Of a stretch of 64,000 nucleotides of DNA, positions 11,550 through 19,393 are shown one piece after another. Under the pieces are notes generated by a model. It ran no database searches and was not told the DNA's origin. It worked only from the letters and a program-made list of their open reading frames with translations. The DNA is taken from positions 1 through 64,000 of the forward strand of contig NZ_JAIQLH010000073.1 of the NCBI RefSeq assembly GCF_020037025.1. Reading direction: 5' to 3'. A program made the position numbers and the translations under genes. Each line of letters starts with the position of its first letter. Position 1 is the first letter of the stretch. Source of the stretch: Streptomyces huiliensis. GTDB lineage: Bacteria; Actinomycetota; Actinomycetes; Streptomycetales; Streptomycetaceae.

Positions 11550-11578
11550 TTGCGCGTCCGCGCGAAGTCGTTCACAAT
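11550..11578 (+). promoter_or_regulatory. promoter of the phage-tail operon
   Basis: TTGCGC (11550-11555), 17 bases, CACAAT (11573-11578) lies about 170 bases before the first tail gene. The -35 and its flank (GTTGCGCG) match the promoter before 7259. The remaining leader to 11746 has no gene. Confidence 0.6.
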
Positions 11579-11746
11579 AGATGCAGCGGCGGAGCTGTGC
11601 CCGGACCCCGGGCCACGGCATCCGCCGCTTCGCGTTGAGCGGGCGGCCGGCGAACCGAAGGCGCTGCCACCCTTCCTCCCTCCGCACGGCACGCGCACGG
11701 CCTCGCCGTCCGCCCGCTCGACGCCGCCCCGCTGAAAGGAGCACCC

Positions 11747-11752
11747 ATGTAA
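11747..11752 (+). other. start-stop minimal frame (ATG TAA) ahead of the first tail gene
   Basis: AAAGGAG (11734-11740) is well spaced from ATG 11747-11749, which is followed at once by TAA. The TAA shares its last A with the ATG (11752) of the tail terminator gene. Ribosomes placed by this site would start and stop on one codon before re-initiating. It could be a translational brake or the scar of a deleted upstream gene. Confidence 0.5.
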
Positions 11753-12156
11753 TGGAAGCCCCGATCTCGTTCCCTGATGTGGAACGCCTCATCGTCGACC
11801 ACCTCAGGTTCCGCTCGGAGCTGGCCGGGGTGGTCGTGGACAACCGCCCGCCGGCCGCGTTCGACGGCACGCAGAAGGCGGTGCTGGTCTCGCGGACCGG
11901 CGGCGCCTGGGTGGACGACCTCCATCTCGACCAGCCCCTGGTGGAGTTGGAGGTGTACGGCCCGGACAAGACGGCGGCGCACACGCTGTCCCTGCTGGTC
12001 CGCACCGCGCTGCTGCAGCTGCGCGGGACGGCCTACGGGACGGCGGTCGTCACGGACGTCGTCGAGACGGAGGCGGTGCGCTGGTTCCCGGACTACAACC
12101 GGCCGGCCGCGAACCGCTACCGCACGACGGTGTGGCTCTCACTCCGCCCCGCCTGA
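11752..12156 (+). CDS. phage tail terminator (tail completion) protein
   Basis: 134 residues, begins MEAPISFPDVERLIVDHLRF and ends YRTTVWLSLRPA. The pattern (short helix, a beta strand with an LVSRTGG turn, DQPLVELEVYGPDKTAAHTL, C-terminal strand) matches the tail terminators of actinobacterial siphophages, which cap the tube and fix its length. It is the first tail gene and lies directly before the tube gene, as in phages. No head-tail connector or capsid gene precedes it. Translation may depend on the start-stop frame just upstream. Confidence 0.75.
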   Translation: MEAPISFPDVERLIVDHLRFRSELAGVVVDNRPPAAFDGTQKAVLVSRTGGAWVDDLHLDQPLVELEVYGPDKTAAHTLSLLVRTALLQLRGTAYGTAVVTDVVETEAVRWFPDYNRPAANRYRTTVWLSLRPA

Positions 12157-12172
12157 AGCTCATCCTCAACGC

Positions 12173-12198
12173 AGGCCCCGCCGAAACCGGCGGGGCCT
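12173..12198 (+). terminator. hairpin before the tail tube gene
   Basis: A perfect 11-bp stem (12173-12183 with 12188-12198), AAAC loop, followed by TTTCCTCTTCC. It looks like an intrinsic terminator but sits inside the operon, so it may be an attenuator or a processing and stability element for the tube mRNA. Confidence 0.65.
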
Positions 12199-12241
12199 TT
12201 CCTCTTCCTCACTTCCTCTTCCTCATCTCAAGGAGACCTCC

Positions 12242-12826
12242 ATGCCCGGTATGAACCCGAGCGAGATCCGCGTCGCCGGCACCGGCCGCGTCCTCATCGC
12301 CAAGATCGGCACCGACGCACCGGCCGACATCGACAAGGGCTGGGGCCCCGACTGGCACGACCTCGGCTACACCAGCACGGACGGCGTGAAGTTCGGCCGC
12401 AAGGGCAAGACCGCGAACATCGACACCTGGCAGTCGATGACCCCGGCGCGCACGATCTACACCGAGCGCGAGCTGACCCTGAAGTTCGGCATGCTCCAGC
12501 TCAACCAGGACACCCTGCCGTTCTTCTTCGGCGGCGGCAGCGTCGGCGAGACCGCGCCGAACTCCGGCATCTACAAGTACGAGGTCGACGGCGACCAGGG
12601 CGAGGACGAGCGCGCCCTCGGCCTGGAGTTCAACGACGGCGGTCAGGTCCGCTACCGCTTCATCGTGCCGCGTGGCCTGGTGACCACCAGCGACGACTTC
12701 GACCTCAACCGCAAGGGTGCGGTGAAGCTGGGCGTGACCTTCACCGCCCTGTCCGCGAAGCCGGGGGCGCCGCTGGCGACCTGGCTGATGAAGGACAAGA
12801 CGTACGCGGCGGCCCCGCCGAAGTGA
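12242..12826 (+). CDS. major tail tube protein
   Basis: 194 residues with an AAGGAG site before the ATG. It begins MPGMNPSEIRVAGTGRVLIA. The middle (DGVKFGRKGKTANIDTWQSM, RTIYTERELTLKFGMLQLNQ) and the end (KLGVTFTALSAKPG) follow the beta-rich pattern of siphophage tube proteins of the lambda gpV type. There is no sheath protein gene next to it, so the tail is non-contractile. Hairpins lie on both sides of the gene, which may set its mRNA level above the rest of the operon. Confidence 0.85.
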   Translation: MPGMNPSEIRVAGTGRVLIAKIGTDAPADIDKGWGPDWHDLGYTSTDGVKFGRKGKTANIDTWQSMTPARTIYTERELTLKFGMLQLNQDTLPFFFGGGSVGETAPNSGIYKYEVDGDQGEDERALGLEFNDGGQVRYRFIVPRGLVTTSDDFDLNRKGAVKLGVTFTALSAKPGAPLATWLMKDKTYAAAPPK

Positions 12827-12858
12827 CGCGCGGCCCCTCCGGGGGCCACAGCTCGACC

Positions 12859-12885
12859 GCGGGCGCCGCGACCGGCGGCGCCCGC
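12859..12885 (+). terminator. hairpin after the tail tube gene
   Basis: A perfect 11-bp GC stem (12859-12869 with 12875-12885), 5-base loop, no T-run. It lies between tube and chaperone genes. A smaller hairpin (GGCCCC/GGGGCC, about 12831-12846) precedes it. It is likely an mRNA 3' stabiliser or partial terminator. Confidence 0.5.
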
Positions 12886-12925
12886 CCCCTTCCGGCTTCC
12901 CCCCTACTGCTCAAGGAGCGAACCC

Positions 12926-13216
12926 ATGCCCTCGTTCGACGTCAACGCCGCCCGAGCCCAGCGCCTGGAGGCCCACGGCCGCGCCTGGTCCTTCACCCTC
13001 GACGGCGACACCTTCGAACTCCCCACGGAGATCAGCCACCGCACGGCGCGCGCTCTGCGCGACCTCGACGACAACGACGTGGACGGCCTGCTGGGCCTGC
13101 TGCTCGGCGAGAAGCAGTACGCCCGCTTCGCGGAGCACGACGTCACCATGCAGGACATCGCCGCGATCCTGGAGACCTACGGCAAGGAGACCGGGCTCGG
13201 CCTGGGGGAAGACTGA
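12926..13216 (+). CDS. tail assembly chaperone, short (G-like) form
   Basis: 96 residues, acidic, ending in GLGLGED. In siphophages, a short chaperone and a frameshifted longer form coat the tape-measure protein while the tube assembles. Position (between tube and tape-measure genes), small size and the frameshift site at its end all fit. It begins MPSFDVNAARAQRLEAHGRA and carries a TFELPTEISHRTARALRDLD segment. The ATG follows AAGGAG. Confidence 0.8.
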   Translation: MPSFDVNAARAQRLEAHGRAWSFTLDGDTFELPTEISHRTARALRDLDDNDVDGLLGLLLGEKQYARFAEHDVTMQDIAAILETYGKETGLGLGED

Positions 13217-13629
13217 GCCTCGACGCGTTCGTCGACGAACACGCCGAGGCTCTCGAAGCGGACCTGCTGCGGCACTACAACGTCGACTTGCTCGACTGGC
13301 ACCGCGGCCGGCTCTCCTCCCGCCGCCTCACCATCCTGATCAAGCACCTCCCCCGCGACAGCGCCGTCAACCGCGACCTCCACGGCGAGGTCATGGACTG
13401 GGGCCCCGCCGAACACCTCCTCGCCGCCGCGGTCGACCACCTGGCCGTCGCCAACTGGATGACGGGCACCCTCAACACCGACGAGGACGCGGACCCCCTG
13501 GACTACCCGGAGCCGGTCCCGCGCCCGGGCGCCGACGGCGGCTCGGACGAGGACCCCTTTGAGCCTGTCGGCTCGGTCGCGCGCGACGGAGGCCCCGGAC
13601 CGCTGCAACTCGCCGAATTCTTTACGTAG
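12926..13629 (+). CDS. tail assembly chaperone, long (G-T-like) form made by -1 frameshift
   Basis: The frame -1 to the short form is open from before the short stop to TAG 13627-13629 and has no usable start of its own. Joined at the slip site it adds about 140 residues, starting GRLSLDAFVDEHAEALEADL. It contains LLDWHRGRLSSRRLTILIKH, which is typical of the T part of actinophage chaperones, and a Pro/Asp-rich tail. The fusion is not in the frame of a single ORF, so automated annotation tends to miss it. Confidence 0.75.
13204..13252 (+). promoter_or_regulatory. programmed -1 frameshift site with stem-loop
   Basis: G-GGG-GAA (13204-13210) allows a -1 slip of the Gly codon. Four bases later GAGCCTCG (13215-13222) pairs with CGAGGCTC (13245-13252), and the loop itself holds the 14-base palindrome GTTCGTCGACGAAC. 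The stem begins inside the short form's stop codon. Slip sequence plus close stem is the usual arrangement for this gene pair in phages. Confidence 0.7.
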
Positions 13630-13679
13630 GAGCGAGCGCACAGCAGGACGTCCTCCATCGACACGGGCTCGACTGCGCG

Positions 13680-14048
13680 TTACATCAGATCCCTGATGAA
13701 GAGCGCGGCACCGATGGACGCGAATGCCGCAACAGCGACCCAGATCAAATGGTGGTCCCCCTCCACATATTCCGGGATCACCGCGTTCTCCGGGTCATCA
13801 GCGTCGAAGCGAGCCGTCACCACCTGCCCAGGGTCAAGCACCGGCTCCTTGAAATAAGGAGTTTGCACGTGTACCACCGCACCGTCCGGTGCGGTGAAAG
13901 TGCAGACGCTGGAGACCATCCCCTCGTTCCACTTGTTGTGGTCACATACGGCTTCGACCGGCACACCCTTCCGGGCAACCGAATTCATACGCACGATCTG
14001 AACGACCATCCAGGTGGCCGCAGCCACCAAAAGCGCACCCAGTAGCAA
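13680..14048 (-). CDS. membrane protein, DUF3592-like, inserted in the tail operon
   Basis: 122 residues on the strand opposite to the tail genes. One membrane helix lies at each end (LLGALLVAAATWMVVQIV; LIWVAVAAFASIGAALFI). Between them is an extracytoplasmic beta domain with two Cys (VCDHNKWN, SVCTFTAPDG) and TARFDADDPENAVIPEY. The arrangement resembles DUF3592 proteins. The start is TTG 14046-14048 with GGTGAG ahead, directly after an in-frame stop. Base composition is less GC-rich than its neighbours. It may be an acquired 'moron' gene, perhaps for protection; that is a guess. Confidence 0.6.
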   Translation of the reverse strand: MLLGALLVAAATWMVVQIVRMNSVARKGVPVEAVCDHNKWNEGMVSSVCTFTAPDGAVVHVQTPYFKEPVLDPGQVVTARFDADDPENAVIPEYVEGDHHLIWVAVAAFASIGAALFIRDLM

Positions 14049-14132
14049 AACTCACCATCCCCCTCAATCGCCCCCGATTCACCCACTTCGATGATCAGTG
14101 GGAAGCGTAACACTGGAAGGCAGGAAAGAGGA

Positions 14133-14759
14133 ATGACCACTCCAGCCGAGGCGCCCCCCGTATTCCCCCTCCAACCGCCGACACCCATCATCAACCCCAC
14201 ACCCATATCTCCCGAGCAGTGGCAAAAGGGCGTAGAGGAAATATGGGCGAACGTGAAAGGCGCCCTGGATACCGCCTTCGGGCCCGCCAAAATACACAAG
14301 GCCGGCGGCCTGCAAGGGATCACCACTTCCGGGCAAGTCATCAAGATCGACCCTTCGCTCATCAAGTATGACGAGAAGGGACTGACGGTCGCCGGGGTCC
14401 AGGTCTTCGAGCACAAGACACTCTCGCTACACGACAAGTTCGGCGATCAGATAAAAAAGTTCAAGGAGAAATACGCCTTCCTGGACGGGGGAAAGGCAAA
14501 GCGCGCCCGGGAGGAGAAGGAGAGCACCTCGACCACGGAGGACCCCCTGGAGGTGGCGAAAGACGCTCTCCGGCGGGCCAAGAAGGCAAACGATCGACTC
14601 GACGCCCAGCGCAACACCATCCGGCAACCGTCGCCACCCCGCCGCGGAGCGGGCTTGCCCGAACCCCGGCGACGCGGCCCTCTGTTCTCTACGAGAGCCG
14701 CTCGAAACATACGGGAGTTGCAGACGCGCGTACGCAACCTCGAGATCGCCCTGGGATGA
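14133..14759 (+). CDS. hypothetical protein inserted before the tape-measure genes
   Basis: 208 residues with no known domain. The first 45 are Pro-rich (MTTPAEAPPVFPLQPPTP). The middle holds GITTSGQVIKIDPSLIKYD and TLSLHDKFGDQIKKFKEKYA, and the end is basic and helical (RNIRELQTRVRNLEIALG). I prefer ATG 14133 (GGAAGG and AGAGG upstream) to an ATG at 14091 without a site. Composition is lower in GC than the tail genes and ATA codons appear, so it was probably acquired together with the opposite-strand gene at 13680. It could be a structural add-on of the tail. Confidence 0.55.
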   Translation: MTTPAEAPPVFPLQPPTPIINPTPISPEQWQKGVEEIWANVKGALDTAFGPAKIHKAGGLQGITTSGQVIKIDPSLIKYDEKGLTVAGVQVFEHKTLSLHDKFGDQIKKFKEKYAFLDGGKAKRAREEKESTSTTEDPLEVAKDALRRAKKANDRLDAQRNTIRQPSPPRRGAGLPEPRRRGPLFSTRAARNIRELQTRVRNLEIALG

Positions 14760-14802
14760 ACAGGAGCCGAAGCGCGACCTCCCCCAGCGAACGGGATGAC
14801 CC

Positions 14803-15861
14803 ATGTCTCTGAACAGCGCATTCCTGCGCACCACCGGAACCGCCCAAGGCACCAAGACCGCCCTGGACGCCACCGGCAAATCCGCCCAGAAGCTCAACAC
14901 CCAGGCCGGCGTCCTCAACACCGGCATCGGCAAGGCCAAGACCTCCATCCAGCAAACCGGCCGTGAACTCAAGAACATCAAGAGCGGCTCCGAGGCCACC
15001 GCCAAGGCGATCGGCAAGGTCGGCAAGGAGTCCGGGAAGGCCGCGCCCGGGCTGGACAAGGCCGGGCGGAGTCTGAAGAAGACCGCGAAGAACACCGACG
15101 GCCTCAACCGGTCGATGAAGAAGAACTTCCTCGCCCAACTGGTCAGCCTGTTTCAGCCGTTGATCGAGAAGGTCGTCGAGATGGCGTCCAAGTCGACGAC
15201 CATGCGGCGGATCATGAAGAAGGCCTTCGAGGTCATCGGGAAGGCCGTCGACCAGGCGTCAAAGATCATCGGCCCGCTGATGAAGGGCCTCGGCAGCCTG
15301 ATGTCGCTCGTCTGGGGCGGGATCAAGAAGGCGGTCCTGCCGATCGCCCTCTGGTTCATGACCGACCTGCCGGACGCCTTCACCGCCGTGAAGAAGGCGC
15401 TGCACGCCGCCTGGGACGCCCTCCCGGAGTCCGCCAAGACGATCTTCCGGGCGATCGGCTCGGCGGTGAAGGACCCCATCAACTCCCTCATCGGGATGAT
15501 CAACACCCTCCTCACCTCCCTCAACGGCATCCACGTCACCGTCCCGAGCTGGATCCCGCACTTCGGCGGCAAGGGCTTCACCATCGACGTCCCGCCGATC
15601 CCCAAGCTCGCCGAGGGCGGCATCGTCACCCCGCGCAGCGGCGGCGTGCCGGCCATCGTCGCGGAGGCGGGCGAGTCCGAAGCGGTCATGCCGCTGTCGA
15701 AGCTCGACCGGCTGCTGACCCGGACGGCCGTGGCGGCGCGCGCCGCCGGCAACTCGTCCGACGGCGGCGGCGGATTCCACATCCAGAACTACTACGCGCG
15801 GGCCGACGACCCCCGGGACACCGCCATGGCGCTGATGTTCCTCGCCAAGGCCCGCGGATGA
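14803..15861 (+). CDS. tape-measure protein 1 (short)
   Basis: 352 residues. The first 110 are Lys/Thr/Ala-rich helix (LDATGKSAQKLNTQAGVLNT and following). Two hydrophobic stretches follow near 165-195 (GSLMSLVWGGIKKAVLPIAL), then a conserved end with LAEGGIVTPRSGGVPAIVAE and VMPLSKLDRLLTRTAVAARA. Tape-measure proteins lie inside the tube and set its length; this one is less than half the usual size. The end is closely similar to that of the next gene, so the two are paralogues. The start is ATG 14803 with GGGATGA ahead. Confidence 0.7.
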   Translation: MSLNSAFLRTTGTAQGTKTALDATGKSAQKLNTQAGVLNTGIGKAKTSIQQTGRELKNIKSGSEATAKAIGKVGKESGKAAPGLDKAGRSLKKTAKNTDGLNRSMKKNFLAQLVSLFQPLIEKVVEMASKSTTMRRIMKKAFEVIGKAVDQASKIIGPLMKGLGSLMSLVWGGIKKAVLPIALWFMTDLPDAFTAVKKALHAAWDALPESAKTIFRAIGSAVKDPINSLIGMINTLLTSLNGIHVTVPSWIPHFGGKGFTIDVPPIPKLAEGGIVTPRSGGVPAIVAEAGESEAVMPLSKLDRLLTRTAVAARAAGNSSDGGGGFHIQNYYARADDPRDTAMALMFLAKARG

Positions 15862-15871
15862 GGAGGCCCGC

Positions 15872-17059
15872 ATGGCGGCAGCAGCAGCTCTCACCGGTCC
15901 GGCGGCACGCCCCGGACCCGTCCGGAACCCGCTCGCCGGGACCGCGGGCCCCCTCGCCGCCTTCTCGTCCGGCATCAAGCGGCTCACCGGAGCGGTCCGC
16001 GGCTGTCTGACCGGCGTCCGGGCGGCCACCCGGTTCCTCACCCGGCTGGCCGGCACCATGAGCCGGACCGGAACGGCGTCAAAGCAGTTCGGGACGGCCG
16101 CGTCCGCCGCGGGCCCGGCCCTGGCGAAGGCCGGAAAGGAGGCGACCGGCGCCGCCAAGAGCCTGGACCGGCAGCGGGACACCCGCCGTCGGATGAACCG
16201 TCAGCTCTCCCCGATGCCCGGGAAACTCCGCGGCCTCGGCGGGCTCCTCGGCGGCTTCGGCGGCCTCGCGGGCAAGGCCGGCGGCGTCATCGGCACGGCG
16301 GGAACCTCGATCGGGATCCTGGACAAGATCATGCAGGCGGTCAACCTGGTCATGAAGGGCAACCCCTTGATGCTCCTGGCCGGCCTGCTCCTGCCGGTCG
16401 CCACCGAGATGATCACCTTGGCCCTGGAGTCGGAGACCGGGCAGCGGATCATGGAGGACCTCTTCTCCCAGGTGGGAGGGGCGTTCGTGGCCGCCTCGGC
16501 GGCGATCGTTCCTCCGGTGCGCGACTGCCTGACCGCCGTCCAGAAGATCTGGACCGGGCTCAAGATGTTCGTCGAGCCGTTCCGCAAGTTCCTCAAGGGC
16601 GACTTCTCCGGGGGGTTCCGCAGCCTGGGCAAGGCCCTGCTGACGACCCTCGGTGGCATCGCCGATCTGATCAGGGCGGGCTTCCACCTCGTCGCCGGCG
16701 TGGTTGCGGCGCCGATCAACGCGTTGACCGGCTTCATCAACATGATCATCGACGTGCTGAACAAGATTCCGTTCGTCGACCTGCCGCACATCCCGCAGCT
16801 CGCCCAGGGCGGCGTCGTCGCCCCGCGCAGCGGCGGGGTCCCCGTCCTCCTCGCGGAGGCCGGGGAGGCGGAGGCCGTCCTGCCGCTCTCGAAACTCGAC
16901 CGGCTGCTGACGGCGACCGCGGAAGCGGCCCGCGCCGGCGCCACCCGGCGCGCCGACGGCCCGGACCTGCGCGACTACCGCGAACCCGCGGGCCGCAGCG
17001 CGTACGGCATCGCCGAGGACCTGCTGTTCCTGGCCCGGACGCGGCCCGCAGCCGTGTGA
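15872..17059 (+). CDS. tape-measure protein 2 (short)
   Basis: 395 residues, starting ten bases after the previous gene with AGGAGG before its ATG. Layout mirrors tape-measure 1: a basic Ala-rich beginning, hydrophobic helices around residues 150-195 (LVMKGNPLMLLAGLLLPVAT), a VAAPINALTGFINMIIDVLN segment, then LAQGGVVAPRSGGVPVLLAE and VLPLSKLDRLLTATAEAARA. The shared C-terminal 100 residues point to a tandem duplication followed by divergence of the front half. Both may pack in one tail, or they may define two tail types. Confidence 0.7.
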   Translation: MAAAAALTGPAARPGPVRNPLAGTAGPLAAFSSGIKRLTGAVRGCLTGVRAATRFLTRLAGTMSRTGTASKQFGTAASAAGPALAKAGKEATGAAKSLDRQRDTRRRMNRQLSPMPGKLRGLGGLLGGFGGLAGKAGGVIGTAGTSIGILDKIMQAVNLVMKGNPLMLLAGLLLPVATEMITLALESETGQRIMEDLFSQVGGAFVAASAAIVPPVRDCLTAVQKIWTGLKMFVEPFRKFLKGDFSGGFRSLGKALLTTLGGIADLIRAGFHLVAGVVAAPINALTGFINMIIDVLNKIPFVDLPHIPQLAQGGVVAPRSGGVPVLLAEAGEAEAVLPLSKLDRLLTATAEAARAGATRRADGPDLRDYREPAGRSAYGIAEDLLFLARTRPAAV

Positions 17060-17247
17060 CGCCCGCGTGCGTGACGCCCGCAGAACCCTCGCGACGTACC
17101 CGCGCCCGCGACCGCGTCGCGCACCACCCGCGCCCGCGCACCGCCCGCGCCCGCGAACCGCAGCCGCCCCCGCGCACCCGGCACCCCACCCACGCACCGG
17201 ACCCCAGCCGACCCCACCCACGTACCGGAAGGTGAAGGCCGACCTCC
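17060..17247 (+). other. low-complexity spacer in the tail operon
   Basis: 188 bases of irregular CGCCCGCG-type repeats between tape-measure 2 and the distal tail gene. Frames through it are Pro/Arg-rich and look random. I see no gene and no clear promoter. Confidence 0.6.
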
Positions 17248-18216
17248 ATGCCCCCGACACTCACCACACCACCGACACCGGCATTCCCGGACACCACCGA
17301 CCCCTCCCCCGGCTCACTGATCACCCGCGACGGGCAGATCCAGTGGGCCGGACTGCTGATGGGCCCCGGAACCGACTACCAGATCGCCGACTCCGGACTC
17401 ACCGGCTGGGCCGACCTCCCCGGCCTCGACAGCGGCGACGTCCTCCGCCCCGACCAGCACGGCGCCTGGCCCGGCACCCAGTGGGCCCAGGCCCGTACGG
17501 TCACCGCGCCCGTCTGGTTGCTCCCGGAGCAGACCGAACGGGCCGCGGCGGTCACCCGGGCGTTCAACGCCGCGACCGGCGTGCACTACGGCGAGCAGTG
17601 GCTGGCCGTACGTCTCCACGGCGAGACACTGGCCTGCCGGGCCCGGGTGGCCCAGCGCGTCGTCCCGCACGACCGGATGTACGTCACCCGCGGCGCCGCC
17701 AAGGCGACCGTGCAGTGGATCTGTGCCGACCCGCGCCGGTACTCCGTCGACGAGCGGACCGCCGTCACCGGCCTCCCCACCCCCGACGGCGGCCTGTCCT
17801 GGGGACGGGACGGCAGCCGGACCACCGGCCAGGGCCTCACCTGGCCGCTCGGCTGGGGCAAGCCCGGCGCCACCGGGCTGCTGACCCTGGTCAACGAGGG
17901 CGACGCGCCGACCAGCCCGGTCATCGAGTTCCGCGGGCAGGTGAGCCGGCCGTCCCTGACGCGGCTGAGCGACGGACTGCGGCTCGAGTACGACATCACC
18001 CTCGCGCCGTCCGACGTCCTGACGGTCGACACCTTCGCGGGCACGGTCCTGCTGAACGGCAGCTCGACCCGTGTGCACACGGCCACTCCGTCCTCCGACC
18101 CGGAGCAACTGTTCCAACTGCCGCCCGGTGAGCAGACGTTCGCCTTCCGGGCCGACCCCGACATGCCGGGCGCCGGCGCCACGGCCACCGTCACCTGGCG
18201 CGGCGCCCACTGGTGA
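17248..18216 (+). CDS. distal tail protein (Dit-like)
   Basis: 322 residues. After a Pro-rich start, residues 25-165 show the beta-rich N-terminal ring domain of siphophage distal tail proteins (LITRDGQIQWAGLLMGPG, then LLPEQTERAAAVTRAFNAAT and TVQWICADPRRYSVDERTAV). The rest forms a jelly-roll-like domain (LVNEGDAPTSPVIEFRGQVS; TFAGTVLLNGSSTRVHTATP). It follows the tape-measure genes, as in phages. Dit joins the tube to the tip. The ATG has a GTGAAGG site. Confidence 0.75.
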   Translation: MPPTLTTPPTPAFPDTTDPSPGSLITRDGQIQWAGLLMGPGTDYQIADSGLTGWADLPGLDSGDVLRPDQHGAWPGTQWAQARTVTAPVWLLPEQTERAAAVTRAFNAATGVHYGEQWLAVRLHGETLACRARVAQRVVPHDRMYVTRGAAKATVQWICADPRRYSVDERTAVTGLPTPDGGLSWGRDGSRTTGQGLTWPLGWGKPGATGLLTLVNEGDAPTSPVIEFRGQVSRPSLTRLSDGLRLEYDITLAPSDVLTVDTFAGTVLLNGSSTRVHTATPSSDPEQLFQLPPGEQTFAFRADPDMPGAGATATVTWRGAHW

Positions 18217-18262
18217 ACCAGCGCCTCCCCCGCTTCTTCCACCACCACCCCAGGAGAACCTC

Positions 18263-19393
18263 ATGAATCTCGGCAGCGCGTGGCTGCTTAACTCCACCAA
18301 CGGCGAGGGCGGCCAGTCCCGCCTCGACACCCGGCTCGCCCCGCTGGGCGCGATGGTCCCGGCGGGCCCGCTGGCCTCCCGGCCCGGTGTGCTGCCCGGC
18401 TCGGCCGACGGCCGCGAGATCATCACCGGGCTCGCCGTCTCCCCCGACGGCGCCGGCATGAGCACCCGTGTCAGCCCCGGCCGCGCCGTCGTCCAGGGCA
18501 CCGCCGCCGCGGGCGCCTACCCGGTCTACCTCTCCGAGTCGGCCAGCATCACCTTCGGCGACGGCGACCCGGGCAACCGGCGCGTCGACCTCGTCGTCGT
18601 CCGGGTCTACGACGACCAGCAGGACGCCTCCGGCAAGACCGGCGCGTTCATCGAGGTCGTGCCCGGCGTTCCGGCGGCGAAGCCCGTCGCTCCCCCGGTC
18701 CCGCCGGCCTCGCTTCCCCTGGCCGAGGTGACCGTGAAGGCCGGCGCCTCGGCCGGCACCGGCGGCATCGACTGGCGGGGCGGCGCGGTGCGGGACCGCC
18801 GGCAGGCGACCGTCGCGGCCGGCGGCATCATCCCCGCCGACCGGGGCGCGGGGTTCGACGGCACGTACCCCGGCCAGTACCGCGACAACGGCGCCGGCCT
18901 CCAGCGGTGGAACGGCAAGGAGTGGCAGGACCTGCGGCCGACCTGGCAGTCGTACGCGCCCACGTGGGGTGCGGAGATCGGTGACCAGCCCTCCATCGGC
19001 AACGGGCGGCTGACCGGCCGCTACCTCAAGGACGGACCGCAGGTCCAGTTCTACGCCTCCCTCACCATCGACACCACGTCCAAGTTCACCTCCGCGAACA
19101 GCAACTGGTACCTGACGCTGCCCTTCCCCCCGTCCCTCGCCATGCCCGGCAGCTTCCGCGCCCGTACCGGCTCGGGCCCCGGCGCCTACTACTTCGGCGG
19201 CTGCTACATCTTCAAGACCACGCCCAAGGAGATGATCCGGGGACTGCCCGCCGGTACGGGTGTGGCCCGCGGGTGGACCTGCCCCGCTCCGGACGGCAAG
19301 GCCACCAGCGACTGGGTGGACGCCACCCACCCCACTCCCCCGCAGCCCGGCTCCTGGTACGAGGTCTGGGGCACCTACGAGGTCGACGCATGA
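18263..19393 (+). CDS. minor tail (tip) protein
   Basis: 376 residues with CAGGAG before the ATG. The first 200 residues (STNGEGGQSRLDTRLAPLGA, VSPGRAVVQGTAAAGAYPVY, RVDLVVVRVYDDQQDASGKT) match a type of tip-associated protein frequent in Streptomyces phages. The rest (LQRWNGKEWQDLRPTWQSYA, YLKDGPQVQFYASLTIDTTS, CYIFKTTPKE) looks like a receptor-facing beta domain. Its stop overlaps the next start (ATGA). Exact role in the tip is not known. Confidence 0.65.
   Translation: MNLGSAWLLNSTNGEGGQSRLDTRLAPLGAMVPAGPLASRPGVLPGSADGREIITGLAVSPDGAGMSTRVSPGRAVVQGTAAAGAYPVYLSESASITFGDGDPGNRRVDLVVVRVYDDQQDASGKTGAFIEVVPGVPAAKPVAPPVPPASLPLAEVTVKAGASAGTGGIDWRGGAVRDRRQATVAAGGIIPADRGAGFDGTYPGQYRDNGAGLQRWNGKEWQDLRPTWQSYAPTWGAEIGDQPSIGNGRLTGRYLKDGPQVQFYASLTIDTTSKFTSANSNWYLTLPFPPSLAMPGSFRARTGSGPGAYYFGGCYIFKTTPKEMIRGLPAGTGVARGWTCPAPDGKATSDWVDATHPTPPQPGSWYEVWGTYEVDA

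Noticed and set aside
17060..17247. A small Pro/Arg-rich gene between tape-measure 2 and the distal tail gene
   Set aside because: All frames are low-complexity products of CGCCCG repeats, with no ribosome site and no plausible start.
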